Assembly: GCA_024579835.1 (NCBI GenBank) | Contig: CP102060.1 | Coordinates: 2,951,558-3,015,557, forward strand | Reading direction: 5' to 3' | From: Clostridiaceae bacterium HFYG-1003 | GTDB taxonomy: Bacteria > Bacillota > Clostridia > Clostridiales > Clostridiaceae | Length of the DNA: 64,000 bases | Made by a program: the position numbers and the translations under genes | Notes under the pieces: model-generated | Databases searched by the model: none | What the model was told of the DNA's origin: nothing | What the model saw: only the letters and a program-made list of their open reading frames with translations | Shown: in pieces, positions 35,501 to 44,544 of the stretch | How the letters are laid out: each line of letters begins with the position of its first letter | Numbering within the stretch: the stretch's first letter is position 1

Positions 35501-38500
35501 GCGGGCATCAACCTGGCGGATGTCATGATTACCGTGACAGACCTGGGATACAATGAATTCAAAACCAACGCCGCCAATGCCATGATTCCCGTTAACCAGG
35601 GAGTGATTACCGTCCGGGCAACCACCAAAGACGGTTCTCTGACCCCTTCCTTCAAACCAGTGGTGCGCAATGAAAAAGGCGAAATTCAGGCCAGTCTGAC
35701 CTCGCTGCCTTACGGTACCTACACGGTGGAAGCGACGGAAATCCAGAAGGGTTATATCACGGATCAGTCCAAGTACACGGTGACCCTGACGGAAGCCCAG
35801 CCGGCAGCCGTTGTGGAGTTTATGTTCGCAAAGCCGAACATTCCCACCGGTGAACTGGTCATTGCCCTGACCATTCAGGACGGCCCCTATCCGGAAGTCC
35901 TCCAGTTTGTGGCAACCGACTCCAAGGGCGTGGAATATCCACTGGCCAGGGATGCCTACATGTCCAGCTGGTATGTGGTGGATCTGCCGTACGAGTCTTA
36001 CACCATTTCTCTCAAGAACCTCCTGACTGGATGGACTCTGACGCCGGAAACGGCAGCGGTGGAAGTTCGTTCCAGTTATCCGCCCATTACCTATATGACC
36101 CTGGCTCAGGGCGTCGGCGGATTCATCAAGCCGCAGGCCATCGGCGAAGACGGACTGGATGTCTCGGACATCGAGTTTACGGCAATTGATGAATACGGTA
36201 CGGCGGTAGATCTGACCAAGGCATTGCCCAATGGCAGCTACACCGTCTACCCGACAACTGTCCCGGCCAGAGTGTATGTCACGCCGCAGTCTCAGGAAGC
36301 GGAGCTGACCGCAGAAGTTAAGGAAGTCAAACCGGCCTTCACATTCCGCAAGACCAATGGTCAGACCGGATCGGTCAAAATCAACACGTTGAAGGCTAAG
36401 GCTGAGTATCCGGAGATCAAGCCGGAATACGCGGTGGAGGACTACTACGGCAATCAGATGACCGACTGGGAGGCCCTGCCCCTTGGCACCTACTATGTTG
36501 TGGTGAAAAACGCGCCCATGGAATACAGCTATGAACCCTATGACGCGGAAATTATCATCACGCCGGAACAGCCGGATCACACCGTAGACTTCACCTTTAC
36601 CAAACTTTCCGATACCGGAAAGAGCGGCACCTTGTCTTTGACGGTGAACGATCCGACCTACTCCTATCGCGATAATATCACGTTTGAAATCACCGATGAG
36701 GCCGGAGCGGTCACGACGCTGGTCTATGACCGCCTGTCCTTCTCCAGCAATCGGGTGAAGCTGCCGTATGGCATCTATAAAGTGAGGGCGCTGGATGTTA
36801 AGGATGGCTGGTACCTGGAACCGGAGACGGCTCTGTGGCGCCTGGATTCTCTCTACAGCTACCTGGATTTCGATCTGAAGCAGGGAACCAGACCGCAGGT
36901 GATCCAGTCAGTGGAAGAACTGCCACGTCTGACGGTGCCCTATGGCACGGCAGCCGGCGAATTGAAACTTCCGCAAACAGTCAATGTGACCCTGAACACC
37001 GGTAAAACCATAGAACTCCCGGTATCATGGGATGTTAAGCCTTACGATCCGGAACAGACCGGACTGGTGAAACTGAGCGGCGAACTGGATCTGACTGGAC
37101 AGATCTTTACCAACCCCGACCAGATCAAAGCCGTACAGGAAGTGGAAGTGGAAGCCCGAGAACTCATCATATCCTCGGTAGAAGCCGTGGAACCGCTTAC
37201 CGCGGCCTACGGAACCCCGAAAGACGCTCTGGGACTGCCGGCAACGGTGGGGCTCAAGCTCAGCGACGGATCGACCGTGGAGAATCCGGTGGTCTGGGAC
37301 CTCAAACCCTATACCGGAAAGACCGGTACTGTAAAACTCAGCGGTACCCTGGATCTGACCGGAAAAGAATATCTCAATCCGGATCAATTAAAAGCTGTCA
37401 TCACCATCGTGGTAAAGCCTGCTGAAATTACCGAAACTCAGACCTTTGAACGGATTTCGGTGCTGGAAGATACGGTCTGGTCCGAACTTCCCTTGCCCCA
37501 GACCGTTCAGGTAACCCTGAATGATGGATCAAAGGCAGCTCTCCCGGCAGAATGGATCAAATCCGATTACGATGCCTCCAGAATTGGAGAACAGACCATC
37601 ACCGGACAGATCAAACTGCCGGAGGATGGCTCGATCCTTAATCCGAAGGAACTGACCCTCGAGGTTGTCATTGAGATCGGAAACCTGGAACGGATTGCGG
37701 GTTCTACCCGTTACGACACAGCCATTGCCATCGGTCAGCGCACCGTCCGGGAAACGGATACCATCATCCTGGTCAATGGCGAAGCCTCAGCCGACTCTCT
37801 GCTGGCCGGACCGCTGGCGGTTCAGCTGAATGCTCCGATTCTGCTCCTGCGGGATAAGAGTCTGTCAGACAAAATCGCCTATGAACTGAAGCGCCTGGGT
37901 ACTTCCAAGGTAATTCTGGTCGGCGGCGAAAGCGTTATTCCGGCTTCTGTAGCACGGATTCTGAGCGCGGCCGGATATTCGGTGGAACGGCTGGGCGGAT
38001 CAAACCGCTTCCAAACCAGCCTCCTGGTAGATCAGAAGGTGCGCTCCCTCTCCGGCAATCAGACTCATGCGGTCATCGCCAACGGCTCCAGCTTGTTTGA
38101 TGCCCTGACCATGGGCTCTGCCGCCGGCGAAATGGGCGTGGGAATCCTCTTCAATGACGGGAAAACCCTGTCAATGATCGAGCCGGCCATGAAAGGCCTG
38201 ACCTCAGCCACACTGATGGGAGGAACCCTCGTCGAAGCCAAGGCGGTCGAGACGAATCTGACCACCAGAGGCATCAAGGTGGAACGCCTGGCCGGAAAGA
38301 CCAGATACGAAACCGCCGCAGCCATTGCCAATCGCTTCTACAGCAAAGCAGATCGGGTTCTCATTGCCAACGGCGAGCGTCCCTATGACGCGTCAGCGGC
38401 CGCGCCCCTTTGCCACCGCTATGGAGCGCCTCTCCTGCTGACCCCGGCGAAAGCCCTGAATCCGGCCACTGCGAAGTTTATTACCGACCAGGGGATTGAG

Positions 38501-38575
38501 AAAGCCTTCCTCCTGGGTGGAGAGCTGACAATCTCACCCGAAACCGAAACCGCAATCCAGGATCTGCTCAAGTAA
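32552..38575 (+). CDS. Giant cell-wall-anchored subtilisin-like protease (S8, CWB2 repeats)
   Basis: 2007 residues. In order: signal peptide (cut after about Ala31); inhibitor I9-like propeptide (about 50-140); S8 catalytic domain with Asp181 (AVLDSGADPEH), His248 (GMHGMHVAG) and Ser564 (MSGTSMATPHVAGG), interrupted by a PA domain (about 400-500); Fn3-like region (about 640-800); a FlgD-like Ig segment (about 825-925); five repeats of about 85 residues resembling Cna-B/SdrD folds (about 1019-1445); three Ig-like Big_4-type modules (about 1449-1710); three CWB2 repeats (about 1713-2007) that anchor to secondary wall polymers. It resembles lactocepin/C5a-peptidase-type enzymes with a clostridial anchor. 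GGGGGGAAATT precedes the ATG. It is likely the main extracellular protein-digesting enzyme here. Confidence 0.93.
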   Translation: MGNWNKKRWTAWFMTLVLCLGLIPMNGIALADTLTPAQSRLQEQAAGLFEDQESVQVIVRLKEEGVVHRRLTSLSAKQSRMETARSKQKEVKAKIKAKGIDFEMGYSYSLLINGFSLTTSYGEAMEIAALPEVASVEVAAEFDAPAPPDEVKMKHSVDMVQAQSAWDLGYKGQGQLIAVLDSGADPEHKDFVLSDASKAKYPTLDSMQSVITQLGLSGKTFNSKVIYGYNYKDLNTGIKEIRQASGMHGMHVAGTTAANGDPAKGGVRGVAPEAQLLVMRVFGEAGGGTNEAIYLKAIEDAVALGADSINMSLGSPAGVIGRMGSAFLTAIQKAGEIGAVVNIAAGNEGFFGQSVALPKADAPDYGIVATPSIAPLALSVASINNRFIQMTALKLADGSSMAYRLSGTIPLVYGVSFDIVPVGLGKPADFEGKDLTGKVALIERGEINFTEKIANAHKAGAVAVIIFNNAAGGDTYVSMATDGSAIPAVSVTRSNGLKLQASPQPVTFSEEVVSETSVVGGEMSDFSNWGLSNEQEMKPEITAPGGDIYSTLNDDSYGGMSGTSMATPHVAGGTSLINERVKQDFPELTGTDRYVFIKNLLMSTATPHLHGDSQVPTSPRKQGAGVMNLDAAARSNVIVVDSATGLSKLNLKNVGSRFTVSARLINRGDQSVAFDYDATLQTDAVKNGRFELAPRLLEVVKGGSVTVAPHSEQTVTIELDASAYEQELSQSMPNGYYLEGFIRFTSADVPAVSLPYVGFKGTWNDIPVLEKSIYDYSGSEKPFYYTDTTTNFTHFFSSIAGKSVVLGYQRGQTPAYDKNRLVISPNGDGKLDDMKFRGTFLRNYRNVQLLVYEANGTTPIHTSFVSSLLGTKNHFSGDERWEKSTTNSSWSWNGRANYKTIPDGLYQLDVSVTPNIAGAKAQLTRFPVLVDTKMPALRKAAFDETVRKLTFEAYDVTSGILSLEVALADGTKLELIDGGYVIPAGINLADVMITVTDLGYNEFKTNAANAMIPVNQGVITVRATTKDGSLTPSFKPVVRNEKGEIQASLTSLPYGTYTVEATEIQKGYITDQSKYTVTLTEAQPAAVVEFMFAKPNIPTGELVIALTIQDGPYPEVLQFVATDSKGVEYPLARDAYMSSWYVVDLPYESYTISLKNLLTGWTLTPETAAVEVRSSYPPITYMTLAQGVGGFIKPQAIGEDGLDVSDIEFTAIDEYGTAVDLTKALPNGSYTVYPTTVPARVYVTPQSQEAELTAEVKEVKPAFTFRKTNGQTGSVKINTLKAKAEYPEIKPEYAVEDYYGNQMTDWEALPLGTYYVVVKNAPMEYSYEPYDAEIIITPEQPDHTVDFTFTKLSDTGKSGTLSLTVNDPTYSYRDNITFEITDEAGAVTTLVYDRLSFSSNRVKLPYGIYKVRALDVKDGWYLEPETALWRLDSLYSYLDFDLKQGTRPQVIQSVEELPRLTVPYGTAAGELKLPQTVNVTLNTGKTIELPVSWDVKPYDPEQTGLVKLSGELDLTGQIFTNPDQIKAVQEVEVEARELIISSVEAVEPLTAAYGTPKDALGLPATVGLKLSDGSTVENPVVWDLKPYTGKTGTVKLSGTLDLTGKEYLNPDQLKAVITIVVKPAEITETQTFERISVLEDTVWSELPLPQTVQVTLNDGSKAALPAEWIKSDYDASRIGEQTITGQIKLPEDGSILNPKELTLEVVIEIGNLERIAGSTRYDTAIAIGQRTVRETDTIILVNGEASADSLLAGPLAVQLNAPILLLRDKSLSDKIAYELKRLGTSKVILVGGESVIPASVARILSAAGYSVERLGGSNRFQTSLLVDQKVRSLSGNQTHAVIANGSSLFDALTMGSAAGEMGVGILFNDGKTLSMIEPAMKGLTSATLMGGTLVEAKAVETNLTTRGIKVERLAGKTRYETAAAIANRFYSKADRVLIANGERPYDASAAAPLCHRYGAPLLLTPAKALNPATAKFITDQGIEKAFLLGGELTISPETETAIQDLLK

Positions 38576-38649
38576 GCTCAGTGAATCCTTCAGATCCACA
38601 CAGAAACCCTACAGAAAAAATGAGATAGATAAAGGGTACACATGACTAC

Positions 38650-38680
38650 GGCCGGAATCCAAGGATTCCGGCCCTTCTTT
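38650..38680 (+). terminator. Terminator of the protease gene
   Basis: GGCCGGAATCC (38650-38660) pairs perfectly with GGATTCCGGCC (38663-38673), followed by CTTCTTTT. Confidence 0.85.
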
Positions 38681-38759
38681 TCTCCAGCATCACCCGGGAT
38701 CTTTGCCTGGGAAGATAACGAGCATCCCGGAACATTCGTATGGTTCGCGGTGGGTTTCG

Positions 38760-38935
38760 GCTGATCGAATGCTCATCGTATGCTGATCAATGCTGACAAT
38801 TGATGTTCGAATGCTGTTCATGGAACTCGGACCATTGAACCCTGAATCATTGAATCACGAATCATTGAAACGCGATCCATAAAGCACCGTTCATTGAAAC
38901 ACAGATCAAGAAAACTAATCCATCGGCGTGCAGGA
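38760..38935. repeat. Degenerate short direct repeats
   Basis: Many loosely spaced copies of ATTGAA, AATGCT and AATCATTGAA (for example tgaatcattgaatcacgaat). It is non-coding low-complexity DNA between the protease terminator and the helicase promoter. Confidence 0.5.
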
Positions 38936-39054
38936 CCAGTTCATGGGGCTGTAGTATAGGAAGGAAGTCGAATGGTACCAAGAATGCCAGGATCAGTGGG
39001 GATCTCAGGGATCAGCCAGGTCCGGCTCCGCGGAAAATTATTTTCCGGAGAGGG

Positions 39055-39083
39055 TTGTTATTTGAAAAATGGCACGTTATAAT
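39055..39083 (+). promoter_or_regulatory. Promoter of the DEAD-box helicase gene
   Basis: TTGTTA (39055-39060) and TATAAT (39078-39083) are 17 bases apart. A palindrome CGGAAAAT-T-ATTTTCCG (39031-39047) lies just upstream. Confidence 0.75.
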
Positions 39084-39125
39084 GATGTGTGGACTAGCAT
39101 ATGATTAATACATGAAGAAATTCCG

Positions 39126-39156
39126 GACTCTGTATTTTTTATACAGAGTCTTATTA
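39126..39156 (+). terminator. Attenuator-like hairpin in the helicase leader
   Basis: GACTCTGTAT (39126-39135) pairs perfectly with ATACAGAGTC (39141-39150), followed by TTATTATA. It lies between the promoter and the start codon, so it may control read-through or mRNA structure. Confidence 0.65.
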
Positions 39157-39198
39157 TACGAATTAGTAAATAAATCCAAGATAAAGTGAGGCAATTGA

Positions 39199-40893
39199 TT
39201 GAAAGAAACCATTTTAAATCCGAGTGAACACGTGGAAGAGCAGATTGAAACCGTGGAGCAGAACAGCTTTGACGGACTGGGGCTGGCGCCGGAAGTGCTG
39301 AAAGCCATCCAGGACATGGGGTTTGAAGAACCCTCGCAGATTCAGGCTGCCATCATCCCTACCCTGATGTCAGGCAGCGATGCCATTGGGCAGGCACAGA
39401 CGGGAACCGGAAAAACCCTGGCCTTTGGGGCACCCATGATTTCCATTCTGAGGAAATCCAAGCGCAAGGTATCCGGACTGGTGCTGGCTCCGACCCGTGA
39501 ACTGGCGGTTCAGGTCAGTGATGAGCTGACGCGCCTGTCCAGCAAGACAAACCTGCGCATCCTGCCTGTCTTCGGCGGCGCGCCCATTGACCGTCAGATG
39601 AGAGCCCTCAAGGAAGGGGTCGATATCGTAGTCGGAACTCCGGGACGGGTCATCGATCTGATCAACCGCAAAAAACTGATGGTCGAAGACATTGAGTTCT
39701 TCGTACTGGATGAAGCGGATGAAATGCTGAATATGGGCTTTATCGAAGATGTTGAGGAGATTCTCAGCCATGCCTCCGACAATCGTCAGACCATGTTGTT
39801 CTCCGCCACCATGCCGCCCGCCATCAAGAATCTGACCAAGCGGTTCCTGAAGCCGGACGCGGAGCACATCACCATCAAGAAAGTAAGTCTGACCGTTGAT
39901 ACGGTGGAACAGTACTACTTTGAAATCAAGCACAAGGATCGGTTTGAGTCACTTTGCCGGATTCTGGATGCCACGAGCCATTCCACGGTTCTGATCTTCT
40001 GCAACACCAAGCGCAACGTCGATACTCTGACGGATCACCTGAAGAGCCGGGGCTACGATGTGGAAGGCATGCACGGCGACATCAACCAGGCTCAGCGGAT
40101 GCGTACCCTGGCCAAGTTCAAGGAAGGCACCATCGAATTCCTGGTAGCCACTGATGTAGCAGCCCGCGGCATCGATGTGGAGAATATCTCCCATGTCATC
40201 AACTACGACCTGCCCCAGGATCTGGAAGCCTATGTTCACCGCATCGGCCGGACTGGCCGGGCCGGACGTACCGGTACCGCGTTCTCCCTGGTAACTCCCC
40301 GGGAGTACATGGACATCAAGCAGATCGAGAAGATGACCCATTCCAAGATTCGCCGCAAGGAAATCCCGACCGTCGAAGATATTTTCGAAACCAAGTATGC
40401 TGATATCCTGACCGATGTTCGGGAAGAGCTGGAGAAAGAAGACTATAAGCGCTTCCTTCCCCATGTCACCGCACTGGACGAGGATTACAACCTGGCAGAA
40501 GTGGCCGCCGCACTCATGATGATGCGCTACCGCGATGAAGTATCCTTCGACTACACCCAGAATAAGCTGGAACAGGCTCAGCGCAACGCCAGAGTGTTCA
40601 TCACCGTTGGCAAAATGGACGGTCTGAATCCGCTCAAGCTCCTGAAGTTCCTGCAGAGTAACACGAAGGTCGATTCACGGGACATCGGCGACATCGAGAT
40701 CCTGGAGAAGTTCAGCTTCTTTGAAATCAAGGAAGATCTGGCCGCTCCGGTCATCGAAGCCTGCTCCGGCAAGAAGCTTCTGGGCCGCAAGGCAGCCATG
40801 GACATTGCGGAAGGCAGCGGAAAACGGAAATCCAGATCCAGCCGTCCCCAGTCCGACAAACCCCATCCCTTCAAACGAAAGAAAGTTTACTAA
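39199..40893 (+). CDS. deaD: DEAD-box ATP-dependent RNA helicase
   Basis: 564 residues. Motifs in order: Q motif region (FEEPSQIQAAIIP), Walker A AQTGTGKT, PTRELA, TPGR, DEAD (VLDEADEML), SAT, and HRIGRTGRAG. After the helicase core there is a linker and a C-terminal DbpA/CsdA-like RNA-binding fold (about 465-535), then a basic S/R/K-rich tail. Such proteins remodel RNA in ribosome assembly or cold adaptation. The start is TTG at 39199, 7 bases after GTGAGG. The long leader with a hairpin suggests post-initiation control. The exact paralogue (CsdA/DeaD or CshA) is uncertain. Confidence 0.92.
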   Translation: MKETILNPSEHVEEQIETVEQNSFDGLGLAPEVLKAIQDMGFEEPSQIQAAIIPTLMSGSDAIGQAQTGTGKTLAFGAPMISILRKSKRKVSGLVLAPTRELAVQVSDELTRLSSKTNLRILPVFGGAPIDRQMRALKEGVDIVVGTPGRVIDLINRKKLMVEDIEFFVLDEADEMLNMGFIEDVEEILSHASDNRQTMLFSATMPPAIKNLTKRFLKPDAEHITIKKVSLTVDTVEQYYFEIKHKDRFESLCRILDATSHSTVLIFCNTKRNVDTLTDHLKSRGYDVEGMHGDINQAQRMRTLAKFKEGTIEFLVATDVAARGIDVENISHVINYDLPQDLEAYVHRIGRTGRAGRTGTAFSLVTPREYMDIKQIEKMTHSKIRRKEIPTVEDIFETKYADILTDVREELEKEDYKRFLPHVTALDEDYNLAEVAAALMMMRYRDEVSFDYTQNKLEQAQRNARVFITVGKMDGLNPLKLLKFLQSNTKVDSRDIGDIEILEKFSFFEIKEDLAAPVIEACSGKKLLGRKAAMDIAEGSGKRKSRSSRPQSDKPHPFKRKKVY

Positions 40894-40972
40894 GAATTCG
40901 AAGCGAATCCTTTCGGCGAACAGTTGGCATCAGCTCGACTGAGCCGAATAGCGGTTAATGCAAAATGGTATG

Positions 40973-41030
40973 CTCCCCATAAAGTACAGTTTACAGATAT
41001 AAACTGACTACTTTATGGGGAGTGTTTTTT
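40973..41030 (+). terminator. Strong terminator of the helicase gene
   Basis: CTCCCCATAAAGTA (40973-40986) pairs with TACTTTATGGGGAG (41009-41022), with CAGTTTA/TAAACTG inside, followed by TTTTTT. Confidence 0.9.
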
Positions 41031-41642
41031 GGGGGATGGAAATTTAGAATAGGTTGAGAAGAAAAATTAGCTTCTTTGGGTAAGTAATAGTATGGGAGAT
41101 CCAGTTACTTGCTATTTGCCTGCTGTGAATTTCTCCCGGCCATACTTCGTAAATGCCATTATTGAAATACGGTTCCGTTAAGGAGGGAAAATCTGCGCCA
41201 TTAACTGGCCTGTAATTTCCGTCAGTACAGTAGCCATTTTCTTATTAGCTCATAAGAAAACAGTGAGAACAGGCTGTCTGATCTCTGATCTAATTTCATC
41301 GGGCAGAAACGGTGAATTATTGATGAGAGGTTATGAAGTGGTAGGTTTCCTATCATTAAGAGATTTAAATTTTTTTATCTTCATTTTATCCTTCGAGTTA
41401 TTTCTCAATTTTCCGTCCCTCAAAAGGGGGGTGGGCTTGAAATTGGATATAACTCTGAATTAGACTGATTTTAATATTAAAATACATGGATTGAATATTA
41501 GAATTACTAAAAAAACCTTCCTTACTATTCTAATGCTTTAAGCCATCACAATTAAAAATCCTGAAATTATCTGTATGCCATTTCGGAGAATCCAAGTGGC
41601 AGGATCAATTTCCAGTCTGTCGGTGGTATTTGAAATGGAGGT
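41031..41642. other. Gene-free interval
   Basis: AT-rich. A plus-strand frame at 41263-41463 has no ribosome binding site or recognisable product and is not called. Nothing else seen. Confidence 0.5.
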
Positions 41643-41673
41643 AAAAAATCGCAGCTCAATAAACTGCGATTTT
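41643..41673 (-). terminator. Terminator of the permease gene
   Basis: On the minus strand AAAATCGCAG and CTGCGATTTT (41673-41664 and 41654-41645) form the stem, followed by more T. Confidence 0.85.
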
Positions 41674-41693
41674 CGACAAGATCCAATCAATAG

Positions 41694-43034
41694 CTAACCG
41701 ATCAGCATTGGACCGACAAACGCCCAGATGATAACCCATGCCCATAAAGCAGCAGCACCGATCCAGCTGGCTTTCAGGACTTCTTTCATATTTGTAGCCC
41801 GGGCGATCCCCAGTTGTCCGGCCAGATTGGCTGTGGGATACAGGGATCCCGTGATTCTGGTGGCTGCGAGGATCGCGGTGGCCCAGATTTCCATTGGGAG
41901 ATTCACACTGGTGACCAAGTTGATGAACATCTCATGGACGATGTTGATCTCTGCGACTGCTGCTGCTTCGATGCCGAATCCACCAACAAGTGAGGCAATG
42001 ATAATAACTACTGCTTTGCCGCCTCCGGATACCAGATTGGTCAGCAAACTGCCCAGCGCCTCAAAGCCTCCGCCCAGATTGATCATGCTGAACATCGCTT
42101 CAAAAAAGATGAAGACCAGAAACATTCCTGTCATCTTGGCTGCACCACTGACAAATTCTTCCACCGCTTCATCCATAGCCATTTGGCTGCTGATTGCGAT
42201 GACCACTGACAATACCAACATGACGATGATCGCATAGCTCGTTCCAAGTTTCGCTAAAATGCCATATGCCACTAACAGGATAAAGGAAACAATGAATAAT
42301 ACGGAAGTGCGTTGTTGTTTTGCTGTGATCTCCATGTTACTCAAATCCACCATATCTTCGGTGATTTCATACACTTCGATGCCTCTGTACTTCTTCTGTA
42401 TCCTCAAAACAGCAAACCAGGTGGCTGCAAGCCAGACCAGACTGAACGGGATCACAGCCCAGAGCATGAGTTTCCCATAGGATAATCCGGTGACGCCCAT
42501 GGTGGCAATGGTAACCCCGGTCAGAGGTCCCATGATGAGACCAACTTCACCAGCCACGCGAAGGAGCGCTGAAACTGCAGTGGGAGTCAGTCCGACGGCT
42601 GCGACTAAGGGGATGATCACCGGCGCAATGACGGCATTGCCGCCGGCAAGGGTGCCCAGCAGGCCGCAGATGACAATGGAGGATACGATGATCGCCAACA
42701 TTCCCTTCTTCTCTGAGTCGACACCGATCTGCTTGACGATCCAGTAAACAAGGGTGTGACTTACTTTGGCCTTGTTCATCAGATATCCCAGACCGCTTCC
42801 GAACATTATGATAATTCCGATGGTCCCCAGGAAAGAGCCCAGAGCTGCATTGAAGATCCCTGCCAGATTCTGAAGATTTTGCCCGGTGAGTACCGCGGCC
42901 ACGATGACCCCCACCACCAATCCCGACAAGTTCGATTTGTTTCTGAATACCATGATAAGATAAGCCAGAAGCGGGATCAGAGCCAACAGTGATGTTTCCT
43001 TGATGATTGACCAACTACCCAGTGTTAATTCCAT
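41694..43034 (-). CDS. Ion-transporter superfamily permease (GntP/CitM-like)
   Basis: 446 residues with about twelve hydrophobic segments and a charged cytoplasmic loop near residues 210-240. The GGGNAVIAP-like stretch (GTLAGGNAVIAPVIIPLVAAVG) and a second similar region suggest the ion-transporter superfamily that includes GntP, CitM and DcuC; I cannot choose the subfamily. The start at 43034 has AGAGGAGAACG before it; an upstream ATG at 43064 is less likely. It lies 227 bases after the dipeptide epimerase gene on the same strand, so its substrate may be a dipeptide, an amino acid or another organic anion. Confidence 0.8.
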   Translation of the reverse strand: MELTLGSWSIIKETSLLALIPLLAYLIMVFRNKSNLSGLVVGVIVAAVLTGQNLQNLAGIFNAALGSFLGTIGIIIMFGSGLGYLMNKAKVSHTLVYWIVKQIGVDSEKKGMLAIIVSSIVICGLLGTLAGGNAVIAPVIIPLVAAVGLTPTAVSALLRVAGEVGLIMGPLTGVTIATMGVTGLSYGKLMLWAVIPFSLVWLAATWFAVLRIQKKYRGIEVYEITEDMVDLSNMEITAKQQRTSVLFIVSFILLVAYGILAKLGTSYAIIVMLVLSVVIAISSQMAMDEAVEEFVSGAAKMTGMFLVFIFFEAMFSMINLGGGFEALGSLLTNLVSGGGKAVVIIIASLVGGFGIEAAAVAEINIVHEMFINLVTSVNLPMEIWATAILAATRITGSLYPTANLAGQLGIARATNMKEVLKASWIGAAALWAWVIIWAFVGPMLIG

Positions 43035-43260
43035 ATACGTTCTCCTCTTGTTGATGTATTGCACAGTATCATTTGCTTTTATGTTCGTACTCTAAGCTTG
43101 TTGAGGACTTTTGTTCATCACCTCTTATTGAAATGGTGTTAAACATCCGGCACCCTGCCATATAGCAATAAATGCCGACATCTCATTCATTTTTATTTCC
43201 GCACTGACTTGTACAGATCCGCTTTCCATACGTCGGGAGTTCTATTGCCCGCGTTTTGGT

Positions 43261-44352
43261 TCAATCGAGATATTTCAAACCATTGATTCTCCGGATTCCA
43301 AAACCTGGTTCTTCACTGACCGTAATCCTGGATTCATTGAAAATGGATCCGCCGTCAATGGGGTCTTCACTACAGAGCACCGGACCATCCAGATCGATCT
43401 TTGTGATGATGGATTTGGCGGCTGCCAAATGCACCGCAGCATTGACGCTGACTTTCGCTTCCAACATACAGCCAATCATGCATTCGACATCATATGCCTC
43501 CGCAATGGAGCAGATCCTCAGAGCATTGTGGATGCCACCTGTCTTCATCAGTTTGATGTTGACAAAATCAGCCGCCCGATTCTGAAGAATGGTCAGTACA
43601 TCCCGGGGTGAGAATACTGATTCATCGGCCAGGACGGGAATGGAGATGTTGTCTGTGACATACTTCAGGCCGTCGATGTCATGAGCAATGACGGGCTGTT
43701 CGACAAATTCAATGTCCAGACCCTCGTCTTCCATTTTGCGGAGGACTTTGACCGCTTCCTTGGCTTTCCAGCCCTGATTGGCATCGATTCGCAGCTTGAC
43801 ATCATAACCCACTGCCTCCCGGATCGCTTTCATCCGAAGAATATCCTTGGCAGGATCTTTGCCGACTTTTATCTTGAGAGTATCAAACCCCCGTTTGACT
43901 GCATCCCGGCTGTCCTGGGCCATTTCTTCAGGCTCGTTAACACTGATGGTAATGTCAGTGATGATCTCCTTGCGGTGCCCGCCCAGTAACTTGTAGACAG
44001 GTGCATGGTGGAGCTGTCCGTAAAGATCGTACAGGGCGATATCCACAGCCGCTTTCGCACTATTATTGTGGATCACTGATTTATCGAGTTTTTTCATGAT
44101 ATCCTCAAAATTCTCCAGATCCATTCCGATAATGCTCTTGATGATGTGATCTTTCAATGCACCTACAATGGCCCCTTTCGTGTCTCCGGTGATCACACCG
44201 GTGGGCGGGGCTTCTCCGTAGCCAATGTGGCCGGTATCTGTATGAATCTCGACGATCATATCCTCCACACTGTGGACGGTCCTTAATGCGGTCTTAAACG
44301 GGGTTTTCAAGGGTACAGAAATTTCCCCGATTCGAATGGCTGTGATTTTCAT
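43261..44352 (-). CDS. Dipeptide epimerase (enolase superfamily, L-Ala-D/L-Glu epimerase type)
   Basis: 363 residues. It has the muconate-lactonizing subgroup features: acid/base lysines in TLKIKVG, metal ligands in RIDANQGW, FVEQP and VLADES, and the second lysine in VNIKLMKTGG. These match YcjG/YkfB-type epimerases that invert the second residue of dipeptides such as L-Ala-D-Glu from peptidoglycan. TAGGAGGAAATC precedes the ATG. A terminator lies upstream, so it has its own promoter. Specificity for other dipeptides is possible within this family. Confidence 0.88.
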   Translation of the reverse strand: MKITAIRIGEISVPLKTPFKTALRTVHSVEDMIVEIHTDTGHIGYGEAPPTGVITGDTKGAIVGALKDHIIKSIIGMDLENFEDIMKKLDKSVIHNNSAKAAVDIALYDLYGQLHHAPVYKLLGGHRKEIITDITISVNEPEEMAQDSRDAVKRGFDTLKIKVGKDPAKDILRMKAIREAVGYDVKLRIDANQGWKAKEAVKVLRKMEDEGLDIEFVEQPVIAHDIDGLKYVTDNISIPVLADESVFSPRDVLTILQNRAADFVNIKLMKTGGIHNALRICSIAEAYDVECMIGCMLEAKVSVNAAVHLAAAKSIITKIDLDGPVLCSEDPIDGGSIFNESRITVSEEPGFGIRRINGLKYLD

Positions 44353-44428
44353 GATTTCCTCCTATTAATTGATGTAAATGATCGAGTATCACAAGCGGTA
44401 GAAAAAACCGGCAGGCAGGTTAAAACGA

Positions 44429-44476
44429 CAAAAAACCCGGCAAAAAAACAAAACATTGTTTTTAATGCCGGGTTTT
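44429..44476 (-). terminator. Terminator after the DUF3870 gene
   Basis: AAAACCCGGCA (minus 44476-44466) pairs with TGCCGGGTTTT (44442-44432) followed by TT on the minus strand. Confidence 0.8.
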
Positions 44477-44544
44477 ATTTACTCTAATACAGTGGTTGGA
44501 CTGCATCCTATAAATAAAGCAGCGAAGTTGTTCAATGAACCTGA

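Noticed and set aside
41263-41463. 66-codon plus-strand frame
   Set aside because: No ribosome binding site, AT-rich context, no recognisable product.
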